NCBI GenBank assembly: GCA_026168455.1
Contig: CM047431.1
Span: forward strand, 63,136,910-63,200,909
Direction: 5' to 3'
DNA length: 64,000 nt
DNA from: Theocolax elegans
Lineage: Eukaryota; Arthropoda; Insecta; Hymenoptera; Cerocephalidae
Position numbers and translations under genes: made by a program. The notes below the pieces were generated by a model, which saw only the letters and a program-made list of their open reading frames with translations, was not told the origin of the DNA and ran no database searches. Shown here one piece after another: positions 61,583-64,000 of this stretch. The first letter of the stretch is position 1; each line of letters begins with the position of its first letter.

Positions 61583-62023
61583 ACACCGACGCGGTAGCGG
61601 AGTGGCGGAGACGCACCTCGGCCGGTCACGGAAGTTAAGCAGTATTGAGCGCGGTACCCAAGTGGATGGGTGACGTTCTCGGTCGCTTCGCTTTCGTGGC
61701 GGGTTAGGTGTTTTTTCACACTTCACAACGTGAGCGGGAGGTGTGAAACATTCGGTTTCGGTGTCAAGGCCTACGCAATGTGACTTTGACACCCAAAAAG
61801 AATGTTTCGAATACACCGGCCATCTCGGGTGAGGTTTTCCCTGCTTCACAGGTTTCCTTCATCCACGGGCATAACCCCGGGCGAATGCGAGATGGTGGGG
61901 TTTTTAAGGGAGGGATAAAAGCACCCACACATAGGTGGTAGGTGGACACCGTTAAAGTCCCCAGGGGGATAAACGGTAGGAAGTGCCAGGAAAAAAGAGG
62001 GCACAAAATCAAGAATAAAAAAA
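61583..62023 (+). mobile_element. 5S-rRNA-derived SINE (SINE3 type), 441 bp
   Basis: Bases about 61617-61675 match the internal part of 5S rRNA. GGTCACGGAAGTTAAGCAG and GCGCGGTACC are followed by AAGTGGATGGGTGAC, covering the A-box, intermediate element and C-box of the type 1 RNA polymerase III promoter. The remaining ~350 bp is an unrelated body ending in a poly(A)-like tail (62015-62027). Flanking 20-bp direct repeats show insertion by LINE-type retroposition. SINEs with 5S heads are classed as SINE3. The 5S part is diverged from a working gene and lacks the 5S 3' end. Confidence 0.88.
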
Positions 62024-62043
62024 AAAATACGTATCCGCCACTT
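62024..62043 (+). repeat. Right target-site duplication of the SINE (20 bp)
   Basis: AAAATACGTATCCGCCACTT directly follows the A tail and matches 61563-61582 at 19 of 20 positions. The A-rich edge overlaps the tail. Confidence 0.88.
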
Positions 62044-63889
62044 TATACTATAATTTAAATAATTCTAAAAGGAGGCGCGAAACCGATATATTGTTAAAAT
62101 TTCACGCGATTAAAATAATCGACTAAGATCCTCTGTTTTTACAAATATTACGAAAACCACCCACTATTACCCTTTGCTAAATTCTAATATTCGTGGAAAT
62201 TTTCAAGATGAGAGTGGAGGTATCGTTTCAAAATTTTGCTCGGCCTGTAATAATGTTTTACGAACCAATCGCCTTTGTAACAACTTTTACGCGTAATTAC
62301 AGACTGCATCGTAACAAAAGTCAATGTTAATTATAACAATAAATTATTAATTTATACGTAACGAGAGTATGTTCTCAGTCTACCAATTACTCGGATGTAA
62401 CGTAACGAGTTTTGACACTTCTTTAAAAATACAAAACATTCGAGCTAACTTGCGATTCCGAGAGAGTAAAAGTGAAGTTCGACAAGTTTTTTTCTTCTTT
62501 TTTTTTGGTTGTTCAAACAAAGCGTCCAGCTCGAAAGGATCGATGTCGGGCAAGGACACACGGAGAACGAGCAGTATCAACCCCCCCTTGCCCGCAATAT
62601 CATGCGCGCGTATATGTCTGACTCTCTATTAAGATGCGGAGAGCACTTTTATGTCGATCGTTTACATGGAAATCCGTTGACCTCACGGCTCGTACTTTTA
62701 TAACCATATGCCATTTTCTTCTCTTTCTTCCGTTCTTCCTCCTCGCAATCCGATTTTTATTATCCTCCGCGTAACGACTCGTTCCGTGGTTCCGTTCTCT
62801 CTTCCTTTCCGTACTGGAATAGAGATCGACGATAAGAAATTCGTAAAAGTACTCTCTTACAAATCGATCAATATATTATTTCGTAAGAAGAAGGTAAACG
62901 ACCAAGTACGACGATATAGTATAGTAGAAGAATAAAAGAATAATTATTAAAAGGATTGGCGAGTGATCGATCTTCGGGCAATTAGCTCCGACAGTGTGGA
63001 TAACCGATCCCCCTAATTTTTGCTAGTTTCGATCTTGTAGGGGGCGGCACTCAACCCCCTACCCCCTTCCCCCTGCCCCCCCCCCCGACGTCCTCTTGAA
63101 GCCTTTTGTCGAGCGCTCGAGTGGAATTATCCTCGTTTACGTGGGTTTAATTACCGCGGTCTTGCAATGCCAATGAGAGAATAAGGAGAACGAGAGAAAG
63201 AATGGAATAAAGGAAAAAAATTAGCGTTCCGGAAAAGTTCCATGATCGACGGTCATTGTCCGTTTAGGAGCTCAATGATTAGCGGCTTCAAATTAATTAA
63301 ATTTCACCTCAATTATTTCCTCGTTATGTCGTTTCTTACCGTTTCGAACCATCGTTCTCAAAGACGCTTATTATTCACCATTATTATATACCCGAGTATT
63401 ATATTCTAAGAGCTGAGCTTCCACTTTCGATTAAACGTAATCATCGCGCGATTCTTTTTTTTTCATTCTTTATAGACGTATTAAACCAATTTCGACGTCG
63501 TTTGAGTTTTCCGTGTATACGCGTTTATAACGGAACAATATAAAAGAAAAAACGAACGATTGTATCGCGACCGAGGAGTGTATTATAACCGAAGTTACGT
63601 ACGCGCGCGTGACCACCGTATATCAAGGAGGGGAGGAGGGTGTGGGGATGGGGGTAGTTAAGCGTGGACCTCCCCCCCCCCGCTTTCCCTTACCAATTAG
63701 AGAAACTCGGGCTATAGAGAGACGCGTAAACGAACGAAGCTTTCGTAACTCTCGGTGTGCTTTTATCTTCTCCGAGAAAATTCATTTACCCGTATTTCTG
63801 ATTCTCGAAAGTTCTGTCATATCTCATCTCGTACTCGTTTCAAATTGTCCCCCCCGTAAGTAAAGCAATATTACGTTCGTTCACTCAGT

Positions 63890-63936
<47 letters not shown>

Positions 63937-64000
63937 TTTCCTATAGATATATTAAAGAGATTGAGCGAGAGAGGGGGGGGGGGGGGCAGGGAAAAAGCAA
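62044..64000. other. Unique DNA with simple repeats, no gene seen
   Basis: It contains a C12 run near 63076-63087 and short C runs near 63671-63682. Open frames (62369-62935, 63609-63863) have no recognisable domain. Confidence 0.5.
63892..63934. repeat. (TA)n microsatellite
   Basis: A 43-base pure TA run. A G14 run follows at 63973-63986. Confidence 0.95.

Noticed and set aside
61617..61675. Functional 5S rRNA gene
   Set aside because: Only the internal promoter part matches. The 5S ends are replaced by other sequence, and the A tail and target duplication show a SINE.

Overview
The window looks like non-coding insect nuclear DNA, most likely from a hymenopteran (ant, bee or wasp). The clues are a CpG-rich but AT-biased base composition, dense (CT)n, (TA)n and (CA)n microsatellites, and many mariner-type and TTAA-flanked DNA transposons. 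The species cannot be named from the sequence alone. I found no convincing host protein-coding exon. Long open frames are either translated microsatellites or lie in transposon inverted repeats. The two recognisable protein remnants are a 5'-deleted, frameshifted mariner-type transposase (13338-13852, minus) and the C-terminal tail of a LINE reverse-transcriptase ORF (30621-30806, plus).

Layout. 1-611 is a foldback MITE. 612-1560 is a GC-rich block with a tRNA-like head. 3200-4640 and 5701-6098 are foldback elements. 6.1-12.4 kb is microsatellite-rich unique DNA. 12458-14055 is a mariner-type element with exact 200-bp TIRs, internally deleted and carrying two minisatellites. 14-22 kb is AT-rich DNA with a foldback element (16325-16862) and a tRNA-like relic (18187-18254). 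22.3-24.7 kb holds nested MITEs. 30.1-31.4 kb holds a TTAA MITE followed by two LINE 3' ends.

The centrepiece is 31725-46518. An AT-rich TA-flanked element is interrupted by a 12,447-bp element (32131-44577) that has exact TTAA duplications and near-identical inverted repeats of 741 and 751 bp. Inside are a 6.9-kb satellite array and about 4 kb of single-copy DNA, itself hit by three smaller inverted-repeat elements. The satellite has 18 copies of a GC-rich hairpin. They sit in two copies of an eight-monomer higher-order repeat of 3,142 and 3,138 bp.

From 46.5 kb onward there is AT-rich DNA with two members of one foldback family (51579-52528 and 59255-60251), a short TA-flanked MITE (58618-58995), and a 5S-rRNA-derived SINE (61583-62023) with a 20-bp target-site duplication.

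The elements do not form a pathway. They record layered insertions by at least two kinds of cut-and-paste system, one duplicating TA and one duplicating TTAA, plus LINE-driven retroposition. All identifications rest on reading repeats, termini and target duplications by eye; no database search was done.
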